From positions 1 through 64,000 of the forward strand of contig JAOARD010000020.1 of NCBI GenBank assembly GCA_025210735.1: a stretch of DNA of 64,000 nucleotides, given 5' to 3'. The notes under the pieces were generated by a model. The model was given only the letters and a program-made list of their open reading frames with translations, had not been told where the DNA came from and did not search any database. This stretch comes from Bacteroidales bacterium. Lineage in GTDB: Bacteria > Bacteroidota > Bacteroidia > Bacteroidales > UBA6680. Below are positions 34,778 to 43,293 of the stretch, piece after piece (the first letter of the stretch is position 1; every line of letters begins with the position of its first letter). The translations under genes and the position numbers were made by a program.

Positions 34778-34856
34778 ACCGTTTATAAGTTAAACCGACA
34801 ATTTTACAGTTTAAAGCATATAACTTTACATCTATAGTTATTTTTGTACCGTTTGT
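34778..34856 (+). promoter_or_regulatory. Candidate LytTR regulator binding sites
   Basis: Three nine-base matches to the LytTR consensus (W-M-M-G-T-T-N-R-K): ACCGTTTAT at 34778-34786, ACAGTTTAA at 34806-34814 (one mismatch) and ACCGTTTGT at 34848-34856. Starts are 28 and 42 bases apart, and the outer pair is 70 bases apart. The last site ends 11 bases before the -33 element of the facing gene. Confidence 0.5.
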
Positions 34857-34867
34857 CGCATTTAATT

Positions 34868-34896
34868 TTGTTTAACCTTGTTCAGCGATAGTTTTG
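34868..34896 (+). promoter_or_regulatory. Candidate promoter of the TolQ/MotA-like gene
   Basis: TTG at 34868-34870 and TAGTTTTG at 34889-34896 with an 18-base spacer fit the Bacteroidota consensus; the start codon at 34933 follows 36 bases later. Confidence 0.5.
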
Positions 34897-34932
34897 GATC
34901 AAACATTTGTTAAACTAAAAACTTTTTAAACT

Positions 34933-35307
34933 ATGATTGATTTTTTAATAACAGGAGGTTCTGTAGGAATGTTTACCATTACAATTCTTGGTATTTTTGC
35001 AATAGTTAAGTGCATAACATCGTTTGTTGTTATACAAAAACAGGGCACGGTTAGTAAACAATCGCTTGATACAATACTATTTCTGGGCAGCCTGAGTTTC
35101 TTTATAGGGATATTGTGGCAGATAATAGGTCTGTTTAGTCTTTTAAGTTCTATAAACGAACTTGGCGAAATGGTTTCTCCTTTATGTATTATGGCAGGAA
35201 TAAAGGTAAGTCTTTACGGTCTTATACTTGGAGCATTTATCCTTCTTATTACAGGTACAGCGTGGTTTATTCTAAGATGGTTAAACAATAAAAAGACCAA
35301 GGCTTAG
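34933..35307 (+). CDS. Small MotA/TolQ/ExbB-like membrane protein
   Basis: A 124-residue protein with three membrane segments (about 11-33, 49-69, 92-115). The spacing, with a short amphipathic stretch before the last helix (SPLCIMAGIKVSLYGLILGA), matches the small stand-alone MotA/TolQ/ExbB-like proteins found in Bacteroidota next to LytS/LytR pairs. No ExbD-type partner is present. It is probably the target of the divergent two-component system. Its stop codon lies within the left end of the MITE-like element at 35304. Confidence 0.7.
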   Translation: MIDFLITGGSVGMFTITILGIFAIVKCITSFVVIQKQGTVSKQSLDTILFLGSLSFFIGILWQIIGLFSLLSSINELGEMVSPLCIMAGIKVSLYGLILGAFILLITGTAWFILRWLNNKKTKA

Positions 35308-35469
35308 AAGCTGTTTAAAATTAATCCTTCAGTTTTTTTATATGGAAATATGAAGCCTAATTTCGTTAAATTTCATTTAAATGGAACCACCATTCGCATA
35401 AAATTTGCCTCATTATGCTTCAATTTTCATTCATAAAAAATTCTAAAAACAAATTAAAACAGCTTCTAA
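35304..35469. mobile_element. MITE-like element, 166 bases
   Basis: TTAGAAGCTGTTT at 35304-35316 is repeated inverted at 35457-35469, and the inner sequence is itself partly palindromic (TGAAGC near 35350, GCTTCA near 35418). There is no ORF. A nearly identical end is found again at 35468-35480, so a second, truncated copy may abut it. This matches non-autonomous transposable elements; no related transposase lies in the window. Confidence 0.6.
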
Positions 35470-35546
35470 GAAGCTGTTCTATTATCCAAAATTTACTGCG
35501 AATAATCATATGCATCTAAGTACTCCGGCTACTTCAGATGCATATG
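35458..35546. repeat. Two adjacent palindromes upstream of an AraC-family gene
   Basis: AACAGCTTCT-A-AGAAGCTGTT (35458-35478) is a perfect palindrome at the MITE junction. CATATGCATCTAAGTA and TACTT-c-AGATGCATATG (35507-35546) form a stem of about 16 bp closed by a 7-base loop. The second lacks a T tract, so it may be an operator or a processed RNA end. Confidence 0.65.
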
Positions 35547-35594
35547 TGGTTAAGATACTTTTTCTGAATCAAATAGATTTTGCATATTTGCACT

Positions 35595-36401
35595 ATGCAA
35601 TACAGTATATACAAACCAGATATATTTCAGGATCTTATTGATTGCTTCTGGATTCTTGAATTTAACGGAGATGATGATAAAAAGATATACACTCCTGCGA
35701 ATCAATACCTGAATATTATTTTTGCACCGGATAATGGGTATATACGCAACAACTGTAATGTACAAGGGGTTATTGCTGAAGGTATTTCGCAATACACAAC
35801 CGAGTATAACTACAGTAACAACAGCAGAGTTATAGGTGTCAGGTTCTCTCCTTATGGTTTATATCCTTTTCTGAACAGATACAGTTACAATAGAGCAAAC
35901 CAATCAACTGAATTGCTTTACGGTACATGTTCTCTGTTCAAAAAATTTGAACAGGAGATTAACCGTACAGATAACCATACACGAATAACAGAGCTTTTAT
36001 CTGAGTTTGTCTCTGAGTTATACTGCAAAAAACGATACTCCAAAACTGAAAGTATAAAACATGCTTACAGGTATCTGAGAGATGATAACAGAGAGGTTTC
36101 TGTAAATGATCTTACAAGGTATCTATCTTGCTCCTACTCTACCCTTGGCAGATACTTTAAAGAGGTTACCGGATTATCTACCAAAAGCTTTGAGAGACTT
36201 ATAAAGTTCCGTAAGTCGTTATGTAGCCTAACCTCTAACAGGTATAATCTTACAACAATAGGCAACAATGCCGGATATTACGATCAATCGCACTTTATAA
36301 GAGAGTTTGAATTGTTTACCAATTACAGCCCCAAAGATTACAGGCTACTGTTAACCAAAAGCAACCGTCCGGCAATAAACTACAATTTTGATCTGATTTA
36401 A
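35595..36401 (+). CDS. AraC-family transcriptional regulator
   Basis: A 268-residue regulator if ATG at 35595 is used; a TTG at 35580 is in frame but adds only five residues. The N-terminal half (about 1-150) is a sensor of the DUF6597-like type (LIDCFWILEFNGDDDKKIYT; VIGVRFSPYGLYPFLN). The HTH pair is at about 165-262: VSVNDLTRYLSCSYSTLGRY and LTTIGNNAGYYDQSHFIREF, with YSPKDYR closing the family signature. Targets unknown. The strong palindrome at 35507-35546 lies just upstream and could be its operator. Confidence 0.88.
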   Translation: MQYSIYKPDIFQDLIDCFWILEFNGDDDKKIYTPANQYLNIIFAPDNGYIRNNCNVQGVIAEGISQYTTEYNYSNNSRVIGVRFSPYGLYPFLNRYSYNRANQSTELLYGTCSLFKKFEQEINRTDNHTRITELLSEFVSELYCKKRYSKTESIKHAYRYLRDDNREVSVNDLTRYLSCSYSTLGRYFKEVTGLSTKSFERLIKFRKSLCSLTSNRYNLTTIGNNAGYYDQSHFIREFELFTNYSPKDYRLLLTKSNRPAINYNFDLI

Positions 36402-36488
36402 TCTTTCAATACTCCTGCTTAAAATATACAATTTTAATATGCCTGAACAAGCTTTATTTGTGATGTACTAACAATAAAGATATATAAT

Positions 36489-36878
36489 ATGAAGATACAT
36501 CACATTGCTATATGGGTAGATGATATTGAGTTAATAAAACAGTTCTATACAGATTATTTTAGCGCTATAGCATCAGACAGATACCACAATAGTAAAAAGC
36601 GGTTTACATCATACTTTTTAAGCTTTCGGGATTCAGATTGTAAAATAGAGATTATGCACATGCCTGATATAATAAAAAGAGAGGATAAACATGAATCTCT
36701 ATCTGGCCTGGCACATATAGCTTTATCTGTAGGTTCCCGGTTAAAGGTTGATGAATTAACAGAGAAATTGCGTAAAGATGGTTATATTGTAAAAGGAGAG
36801 CCAAGAGTAACCGGCGATGGCTTTTACGAAAGTGTAATACTTGATCCGGAAGATAATCTGATAGAGATAACTGAGTAA
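36489..36878 (+). CDS. Glyoxalase/VOC-family protein
   Basis: A 129-residue vicinal-oxygen-chelate protein with two beta-alpha-beta-beta-beta halves: MKIHHIAIWVDDIELIKQFY and LAHIALSVGSRLKVDELTEK, ending in VILDPEDNLIEITE. Metal ligands are suggested by H5, E54, H76 and the final glutamate. Members include glyoxalases, dioxygenases and fosfomycin-resistance enzymes; this short type is usually called a lactoylglutathione-lyase-like protein without proof. First gene of a tight five-gene run (gaps 5, 10 and 12 bases, then a 1-base overlap). Confidence 0.85.
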   Translation: MKIHHIAIWVDDIELIKQFYTDYFSAIASDRYHNSKKRFTSYFLSFRDSDCKIEIMHMPDIIKREDKHESLSGLAHIALSVGSRLKVDELTEKLRKDGYIVKGEPRVTGDGFYESVILDPEDNLIEITE

Positions 36879-36883
36879 AAAGG

Positions 36884-37480
36884 ATGATAAAGAATATAAT
36901 ATTTGATTTTGGTGGTGTTCTGGTAGATTGGAACCCTGAATATCTGTACAGTGAGGTGTTTGACAACAGAGAGGATATGGACTTTTTCTTATCTGAGATA
37001 TGTAATAGTGAATGGAATACTATGCAGGATGCCGGACAAACACTGGCTAAAGGAACAGAACTACTTACGCAAAAGTACCCGGAGTATAGTAATCTAATTA
37101 AGATGTACTACGGCAAGTGGGAAGTTATGCTTAAAGATAAGATAGAGGCAAACACAGATCTGCTACCTTTATTAAAAAATAATTACAGACTATTTGGTTT
37201 AACAAACTGGTCGGCAGAGACATTTCCGATTGCACTAAACAGATTCAGTTTCTTTAAACTGTTTGAGGGTATTGTTGTTTCAGGCGAAGAGAAGCTTGTA
37301 AAACCGGACAGAAGAATATTTGATGTTCTGCTAAACAGATACAACATAAAAGCAAACGAATCGCTGTTTATTGACGATAACTCAGACAATATTATAGCAG
37401 CAGACAAGTTAGGTTTTAAAACTATACACTATAGTGATATTGACCTTAAGGAGCAACTAACCAATATGAACATTCTATAA
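36884..37480 (+). CDS. HAD-family hydrolase
   Basis: A 198-residue HAD phosphatase of the small helical-cap (YihX-like) type. Motif I is IIFDFGGVLVDW, with F-D-F-G in place of the commoner D-x-D; the second aspartate is replaced by glycine as in several YihX-like and haloacid dehalogenase members. Motif II is GLTNWS, the lysine is in KLVKPDRRIF, and motif IV is LFIDDNSDN. It probably hydrolyses a sugar phosphate or nucleotide. Five bases after the VOC gene. Confidence 0.85.
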   Translation: MIKNIIFDFGGVLVDWNPEYLYSEVFDNREDMDFFLSEICNSEWNTMQDAGQTLAKGTELLTQKYPEYSNLIKMYYGKWEVMLKDKIEANTDLLPLLKNNYRLFGLTNWSAETFPIALNRFSFFKLFEGIVVSGEEKLVKPDRRIFDVLLNRYNIKANESLFIDDNSDNIIAADKLGFKTIHYSDIDLKEQLTNMNIL

Positions 37481-37490
37481 AATTTACAAC

Positions 37491-38591
37491 ATGGGTGAGC
37501 CACTTAAAAACATGTACAACAAAGAGTTTGTTGATGATCTTTTAGTAAGACTTACAGAGTTTATTCCTGATATAGATAAGGAGTTATTCAGAAATCAGGT
37601 ATTTACAAACGAGTGGGATAATATGGAGCTTAAACAACGTATGCGACATATTACCATTACACTTAACAGACATATGTCGGGCAATTTTAAGAAGGATGCT
37701 GACATTATAGTTAAGCTGAGCAATATACTCATGAAGGAGACTAAAGAGTTATCATTCGGTTATATGTTTCTGCCTGATTATATTGAGGTATACGGACAAG
37801 ACCATTTTGATATATCAGTAGATGCTCTGCATGAGATAACAAAGTTTATGAGCTGTGAGTTTGCTGTAAGACCTTTTATTGTAAAAGATCAGAGCAGAAT
37901 GTTAGATATAATGTTTGAATGGTCTGAGAGCGACAATTATGCTGTAAGACGGTGTTCTACAGAAGGATGCAGACCACGATTACCTTGGGCTATTGCTCTG
38001 CCAAAACTAAAGAGCGATCCCTCTCCTATTCTGCCAATACTTGAAGGGTTAAAGGACGATGACTCAGAGACAGTACGCAGAAGTGTAGCTAATAACCTTA
38101 ACGATATATCAAAAGATAATCCGGAGCTGGTAATTGATATTGCAAAGAGGTGGCTTGGTGAATCGGAACAGAGAGATAAGTTGGTTAAACATGCATGCAG
38201 AACATTGTTAAAAGCAGGAAACAGTGAGGTAATGCAGTTATTCGGTTTTGAGAATCCGGATAATATAAAATTATTAAAGCTTAAGAGTGACACAACTGTT
38301 AAGATTGGCGATAATCTGAACTTCTCATTTGTTCTGTCAAATCCAACAAAAAACGATGCCAAGATAAGGCTTGAATATGGTATATATTTCAGATTAGCAA
38401 ATGGTAACCTTAGTCGTAAGGTATTTAAGATAAGTGAGAAGATTTACAAAGGACAATCTGAATCTGTTATTAATAGTAAACACTCTTTCAGAATTATTAC
38501 AACAAAGAAGTTCTACCCCGGAGAGCATAAAATATCGATAATTGTTAATGGTATTGAGTCAGCTTTTGCTAACTTTAATTTAACCAACTAA
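37491..38591 (+). CDS. AlkD-like DNA alkylation repair protein
   Basis: A 366-residue protein built mainly of HEAT-like helical repeats. YMFLPDYIEVYGQDHFDISV, FAVRPFIVKD, WSESDNYAVRRCSTEGCRPR and LKDDDSETVRRSVANNLNDI match the longer AlkC/AlkD-like branch, which binds alkylated DNA and removes 3-methylpurines. The last 90 residues (from about 275, SDTTVKIGDNLNFSFVLSNP) look like an Ig-like C-terminal domain, seen in AlkC-type proteins. It lacks a signal peptide and should be cytoplasmic. Third gene of the run. Confidence 0.85.
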   Translation: MGEPLKNMYNKEFVDDLLVRLTEFIPDIDKELFRNQVFTNEWDNMELKQRMRHITITLNRHMSGNFKKDADIIVKLSNILMKETKELSFGYMFLPDYIEVYGQDHFDISVDALHEITKFMSCEFAVRPFIVKDQSRMLDIMFEWSESDNYAVRRCSTEGCRPRLPWAIALPKLKSDPSPILPILEGLKDDDSETVRRSVANNLNDISKDNPELVIDIAKRWLGESEQRDKLVKHACRTLLKAGNSEVMQLFGFENPDNIKLLKLKSDTTVKIGDNLNFSFVLSNPTKNDAKIRLEYGIYFRLANGNLSRKVFKISEKIYKGQSESVINSKHSFRIITTKKFYPGEHKISIIVNGIESAFANFNLTN

Positions 38592-38603
38592 AACAGGTAT
38601 ATT

Positions 38604-38951
38604 ATGGCTTACGATGAGTTACTTGCCGATAGGATACGTGAGGTATTAAAGGCTAAAAAGATTGGTACCGAAGAGAAGAAGATGATGGGTGGCTTATGTT
38701 TTATGGTAAATGACAAGATGTGTATGGGTGTAATTAAGGGTAATATGATGGCTCGTATAGATCCTGATATTTATGAGGATGCTCTTAATAAAACAGGCTG
38801 TTTAAAAATGGATTTTACCGGACGCCCAATGAAAGGTTTTGTATTTATTGAGCCCGAAGGTGTTGATCTGGAGAGTGATCTAGAGTACTGGATAGATCTG
38901 TGTCTGGAGTATAATCCGAAAGCAAAATCGAGTAAAAAGAGAAAGAAATAA
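38604..38951 (+). CDS. TfoX/Sxy N-terminal-domain protein
   Basis: A 115-residue single-domain TfoX-N protein (RIREVLKAKKIGTEEKKMMG; FMVNDKMCMGVIKGNMMARI) with a lysine-rich tail. In Proteobacteria full-length TfoX/Sxy controls competence, but stand-alone N-terminal domains in Bacteroidota have no assigned role. Its stop overlaps the next start by one base (TAATG). Confidence 0.85.
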   Translation: MAYDELLADRIREVLKAKKIGTEEKKMMGGLCFMVNDKMCMGVIKGNMMARIDPDIYEDALNKTGCLKMDFTGRPMKGFVFIEPEGVDLESDLEYWIDLCLEYNPKAKSSKKRKK

Positions 38952-39529
38952 TGACAGAGAAAGAGAAGATGTTAGCCGGTGAGTTTTACAATACCAGAGA
39001 CGAGGAGTTAATTGGTATGTATTTCAGAACCAAAAGGGCATTAAGAGCATTTAACAACTCCGATCCTGAAGATCATGAGCACCGTTTAAGGCTGTTGAGT
39101 GAGTTATTATGCAAAGAGGTTCATGATAGTGTATGGATTGAGTCTCCATTCTTCTGCGATTATGGAGAGAATATAACTATTGGTAAGAATACGTTTATAA
39201 ACAGTAATACTGTTTTTATTGATAATAATGTTATTACAATTGGCGAAAACGTTCTTATTGCCCCGAATGTACAGATATATACAGCAACACATCCTACAGT
39301 TGCAAAAGAGAGGGTTAATATTAATAATAACAATGAGGCACCGTATAAAACATTTACAAAACCAGTAACTATTGGTAACAATGTTTGGATTGGTGGCGGG
39401 GCTATTATTCTACCCGGTGTAACAATTGGCGATAATACCACAATTGGTGCCGGATCTGTTGTAAACAGAGATATTCCTTCAGGCGTACTGGCTGCCGGTA
39501 ACCCATGTAAGGTTATAAAGAAGTTGTAA
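38951..39529 (+). CDS. maa: Maltose O-acetyltransferase-like enzyme
   Basis: A 192-residue hexapeptide-repeat acetyltransferase of the LacA/Maa/NodL group, transferring acetyl from acetyl-CoA to a sugar hydroxyl. The N-terminal Mac domain is seen in EKMLAGEFYNTRDEEL, then FFCDYGENITIGKNTFINSN and left-handed beta-helix repeats follow (IGNNVWIGGGAIILPGVTIG). The catalytic histidine is in TATHPT (H97 region). The end, SGVLAAGNPCKVIKKL, is the family signature. Substrate is not certain. Last gene of the run. Confidence 0.9.
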   Translation: MTEKEKMLAGEFYNTRDEELIGMYFRTKRALRAFNNSDPEDHEHRLRLLSELLCKEVHDSVWIESPFFCDYGENITIGKNTFINSNTVFIDNNVITIGENVLIAPNVQIYTATHPTVAKERVNINNNNEAPYKTFTKPVTIGNNVWIGGGAIILPGVTIGDNTTIGAGSVVNRDIPSGVLAAGNPCKVIKKL

Positions 39530-39531
39530 AA

Positions 39532-39574
39532 AATAAGCCATATTGGAGATATGTTCTCGTCAATATGGCTTATT
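39532..39574. terminator. Bidirectional intrinsic terminator
   Basis: AATAAGCCATATTG and CAATATGGCTTATT form a perfect 14-bp stem; it overlaps the last bases of the minus-strand gene ending at 39573. Confidence 0.8.
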
Positions 39575-40154
39575 ACTGTGCCAATAAAACTATCAGGGTA
39601 ATTATTGCTGCTGCAAAACCACCTATTAACGATGCAGAAACCTGATTACTATTGCGTTTTTTCTCTTTCTTAACATCTTGCTTTACTCTCTTTATAAACG
39701 TTGTGTCTCCAACAGCTCCATATCGTTTTATAAATGCAGAGTCCTTATCTATCTTAATTGCAAGTCCTCTATACACTGTGGCTTGATAATAATCTGGTTC
39801 TTTATCAGACAGTAGCCTACCTTTCTCTCTTGTTTCTGTATCTTTAATAATAGCGGTTAATCCATTAGCACCTAACTTCCATGCCTCATATTTAAGATAA
39901 TTCATCACATTTTCGTCTGACGATTTATAACCTCCCATAGCCTTTACTGTTGCAATCTGAGTATAGTTAATAATACTGTCAGTTGTTTCATCTATCAGAT
40001 ATATCTCAGCAGTCTTTACTCTTTTTGTAGTATCAACAACTCGTGAGGATACATGTGTTTTATCACCATAGGTAACAAAGCAACCAGAGAATAACAACAA
40101 AATAGTTGTCATAAAAACTAATACAGACAGAGTTCGTTTAGTTAAGTATTGCAT
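39573..40154 (-). CDS. Lipoprotein with C-terminal membrane helix
   Basis: A 193-residue protein. The signal ends in a lipobox-like LLLFSGC (C25). The middle holds a small alpha/beta domain (YLKYEAWKLGANGLTAIIKD) reminiscent of RcsF/YbjQ-type heavy-metal-binding or DUF4156 folds. The C-terminus is a lysine-rich stretch followed by a membrane helix (ASLIGGFAAAIITLIVLLAQ), unusual for a lipoprotein. Function unknown. Divergent or co-directional partners are not obvious. Confidence 0.55.
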   Translation of the reverse strand: MQYLTKRTLSVLVFMTTILLLFSGCFVTYGDKTHVSSRVVDTTKRVKTAEIYLIDETTDSIINYTQIATVKAMGGYKSSDENVMNYLKYEAWKLGANGLTAIIKDTETREKGRLLSDKEPDYYQATVYRGLAIKIDKDSAFIKRYGAVGDTTFIKRVKQDVKKEKKRNSNQVSASLIGGFAAAIITLIVLLAQ

Positions 40155-40259
40155 ATTTAATTTGTTTTGAGGTATATAGCCAGCATAACTTCAATCATAA
40201 TCGTATACTACGATGACTTTCATGCCTTACTTCATAAATATTTTAGTTTAGTAGTTTAC

Positions 40260-41207
40260 TTATTTCAACAACATAAATGATCTGAACACAATAGCATTAT
40301 AGTTATCTTTACGTTTACATTTTTTTATAGCTTTTATCAGCTTTTTGTTATCAGGAAATAGTTCAGAAAAATATGTCCAAAATGCATACATCTTACTCAG
40401 TAAATGAGCATCGCCTGATAACATCCCGGAGTACTCTTCATATACTGTATCATGTAATTTACGCAACATAGATACACGCTCTGTTTTAGAATACTCCTTA
40501 CCTTTTATATCTGATACAAGCAATGGATTCTGTAATATACCCCTTCCTATCATTACTGAGTTAATTTCGGGAACCTCAGAAGTTAATTTATTGTAGTCTT
40601 CAGGTGTGCATATATCTCCGTTATAACACACCGGAGCTTTTATCTGTTTGTATATGCTCTTAAAGAAATCAAAATCTGCTCTGCCATCATACATCTGAGT
40701 AGCTAACCTTGGGTGTACAATTACTTCATCAAGATTATAGTTATTAAACGTGTCAATTACAGAACCAAAGTCCTCTCTGTTATCAAAACCTATTCTGCAT
40801 TTTACCGATACTTTCATATTATCGTATCCGCAAGCTACATCCAGTATCTCTGCAATTGTATTCGGACTACTAAGCAACGCAGAGCCTCTACCCTTTTTAG
40901 TTACCATTGGGTAAGGGCATCCCATATTAATGTTAACAGATGAATGTCCTTCTTCAATAAGTATATCTATGAGATCTTTTGTCTCTTCTGCATTTGCTAC
41001 AAGTATTTGAGGAATAAAATTATCGGTATTATTATTCTGAAATAACACCTCCTTTAGTTTAGAGTTTCGTATCTCCCCTCCCTTTTCAAATAAGATATAC
41101 GGCGTATAGTAACAATCAATATCGCCAAATATTGCATTATATGCATTTCTGAAAATATAATCGGTAAATCCTTGTAACGGGGCTAAATAGATCTTTTGCA
41201 TATTCAT
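40260..41207 (-). CDS. dus: tRNA-dihydrouridine synthase
   Basis: A 315-residue flavoenzyme that reduces specific uridines in tRNA. The N-terminus KIYLAPLQGFTDYIFRNAY is the FMN-binding start; VNINMGCPYPMVTKKGRGSA carries the catalytic cysteine C97; KVSVKCRIGF, VHPRLATQMYDGRADFDF and VCYNGDICTPEDYNKL complete the TIM barrel; SVMIGRGILQNPLL is the C-terminal signature. Which Dus subgroup is uncertain. ATG codons at 41207 and 41201 are both possible; the second has the more typical distance to the barrel. Confidence 0.93.
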   Translation of the reverse strand: MNMQKIYLAPLQGFTDYIFRNAYNAIFGDIDCYYTPYILFEKGGEIRNSKLKEVLFQNNNTDNFIPQILVANAEETKDLIDILIEEGHSSVNINMGCPYPMVTKKGRGSALLSSPNTIAEILDVACGYDNMKVSVKCRIGFDNREDFGSVIDTFNNYNLDEVIVHPRLATQMYDGRADFDFFKSIYKQIKAPVCYNGDICTPEDYNKLTSEVPEINSVMIGRGILQNPLLVSDIKGKEYSKTERVSMLRKLHDTVYEEYSGMLSGDAHLLSKMYAFWTYFSELFPDNKKLIKAIKKCKRKDNYNAIVFRSFMLLK

Positions 41208-41235
41208 TTATAATAATATGGTGCAAAAATAAAAA

Positions 41236-41260
41236 ATCCCTGCCTTATTCAGACAGGGAT
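41236..41260 (-). terminator. Intrinsic terminator after the C69 dipeptidase gene
   Basis: ATCCCTG and CAGGGAT form a 7-bp stem; on the minus strand it follows the dipeptidase stop at 41288 and runs into a T-rich tract. Confidence 0.65.
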
Positions 41261-41287
41261 ACATAGTTTTTATATAAAAAATTACTC

Positions 41288-42874
41288 TTAGAATTTTTCG
41301 TCGTATTTTGTCCAGATATCATCACCCATCTGCCAGGCCTTATCAACAACTTTATCTCCCCATTTTAAAGAGTATTGTGTTAAGAATCCTCTGACTTTCT
41401 TAGGCTTCTTTTTATATATCTGCATGGCTTGATCTTCAATTGTTTTCTGGTTATTAAACAACTCCTTCTGCCATGGTTGCCAAACAGCATCAATATCATG
41501 ACGCATATCGCCCCATCGTTGCGATGCTAATGTTCCCAGACGGTTAAATGCCCACCATGCCGATTTCATTGTAAATCCATTAGGTCGTCCCGGTGTTTTA
41601 TATGACTCAGGCATATCTGTAATAGAACAGTAGAATGGTACATATATAGATGTTGCCATATTATCCTGTGCTAACCATACAACACCACCAATCTCATCCG
41701 GCAACCAGTCACGACACTGAATTATTGTTCCGTACATTGTATACCAACGAGCAATAGTACGCTCTCCCAATTCATTCCATCCGCCGTTAACTTTATGAAG
41801 CGTATTTGCATCATACGGCATATGAGGGCTTGCAAGTGGAGATATTACCATTTTACCATCCTTATCCGGAACCAACAGGTTTTTAATCATATCAAATGGT
41901 GTTCCTTCATAATAGTCCTGAAAAGCCATTACCATATCATCTAATGTTACTTTTTTATCTGGCTTTACAGAAAATGGATAGTTCTCAGAGTTTGGATCAA
42001 GCTTTAGAGACGGAGCAAGAAGATCAAATACCCTCCACTCTCTTCGTCTTGAAGCCATAGATGTACGACTTTTTGGTGCATAAGCATAGTTAAAGCGGAA
42101 TGTCTCTCCCTCTTTCCACCATCCGTTATCTTTTGCTACCTGATAAACATTATCAGAAGCCATAAAATAGTCTTTATTATTAAGGTCTATCTCTTTTATG
42201 GTACTAGCATTTGCATTAACAGATATATGATCGTCCGGTACCCTCTGTGCCACCCATACTGCACCAACTTTTCCTTTTCCTGGTCCAACAATCTCAAGGT
42301 GCCACACCTCTTTAGGATCAGCAATAGTTAATACCTCTCCATAATCATTCCATCCGTATTTACCAAGAAGTTCTCCTGCCATCTTTATAGCTTCACGCGC
42401 TGTTGTACAACGCTCTAACATTAGCTGACACAGACGCTGACAATCAATAATTCCTTTATCACTCTGTAGCTCTTCGCGACCACCAAATGTACTCTCACCA
42501 ATACCCAACTGCTTTGTATTCATACATGGATATGCAGTATTTATAAAACCATATGTCTCACTAATCTGTGGTATTGATCCTATTGGTGTATGTTTGTATG
42601 TAGGCATCTTAAAATCGTTACATGCCTCACGTTTATACATTGTTGTGGTTGCTCCTTTTTTATGTTTCTTTGCCGGAATTATATCCATCCACGATCTTGT
42701 TCTGTGACTATCATCTGTATGGCTTGTCATTACAGAACCATCAAAAGATGCCAGTTTTCCAACTGTAATTGATGTACATCCTTCCGGGAATCCACCCTTC
42801 CAATCACTTTTATCCTGTGCATTAACAAGTAATACAGAACAAAACATTAGTGCTAAAAGCTTAACTCTTCTCAT
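41288..42874 (-). CDS. C69-family dipeptidase, secreted
   Basis: A 528-residue Ntn-hydrolase of family C69 (PepD-like), which cleaves dipeptides. Signal MRRVKLLALMFCSVLLVNAQ is followed within 12 residues by EGCTSITVGKLASFDGSVM, where C33 should become the N-terminal nucleophile after processing. VWHLEIVGPGKGKVGAVWVA, then RVPDDHISVNAN and QCRDWLPDEIGGVVWLAQDN are typical of the long periplasmic C69 branch in Bacteroidota. It probably works with the M3 peptidase in peptide use. Monocistronic. Confidence 0.92.
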   Translation of the reverse strand: MRRVKLLALMFCSVLLVNAQDKSDWKGGFPEGCTSITVGKLASFDGSVMTSHTDDSHRTRSWMDIIPAKKHKKGATTTMYKREACNDFKMPTYKHTPIGSIPQISETYGFINTAYPCMNTKQLGIGESTFGGREELQSDKGIIDCQRLCQLMLERCTTAREAIKMAGELLGKYGWNDYGEVLTIADPKEVWHLEIVGPGKGKVGAVWVAQRVPDDHISVNANASTIKEIDLNNKDYFMASDNVYQVAKDNGWWKEGETFRFNYAYAPKSRTSMASRRREWRVFDLLAPSLKLDPNSENYPFSVKPDKKVTLDDMVMAFQDYYEGTPFDMIKNLLVPDKDGKMVISPLASPHMPYDANTLHKVNGGWNELGERTIARWYTMYGTIIQCRDWLPDEIGGVVWLAQDNMATSIYVPFYCSITDMPESYKTPGRPNGFTMKSAWWAFNRLGTLASQRWGDMRHDIDAVWQPWQKELFNNQKTIEDQAMQIYKKKPKKVRGFLTQYSLKWGDKVVDKAWQMGDDIWTKYDEKF

Positions 42875-43293
42875 TACTATATAGTTTGGTCAATAATTTT
42901 AAATTTATGTAGCTAAAATAATCTTTATTAGAATAAAATCACTGTAGAAATGTCATAAAAGCGCAATAAAAGTGACAGAATAGCACAGAGATATGACAAA
43001 TGGAATAAGCACTGTCAGATACCAATCTGGATAGCACTACTTTACACTCTTAATTTATGTTAACAACCTTTAATTAGTCTTAACACAAAAACACTTATAT
43101 AATTAATTATAAGCAAATTAACTCAAATCCGATATTTTTTATATAAAACCCTTAGGTACAAATGTTGTTAATATTAGTATAAATTTAGTTCAGGTATTTA
43201 AAGCATTTATAAAAAATAAGAAGATGCAACGAAGTATGATATTAGTTATGATCTGAGTTCTGTCTGACCACTGAAAAAGAAAATATAAACAAG
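42875..43293. other. 419-base intergenic region between divergent genes
   Basis: No gene seen. The sequence is AT-rich and must contain promoters for the dipeptidase (minus) and htrA (plus). A TTG-N-TATAAATTTAG arrangement near 43160-43185 is the best htrA promoter candidate but is not a close match. Confidence 0.4.
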
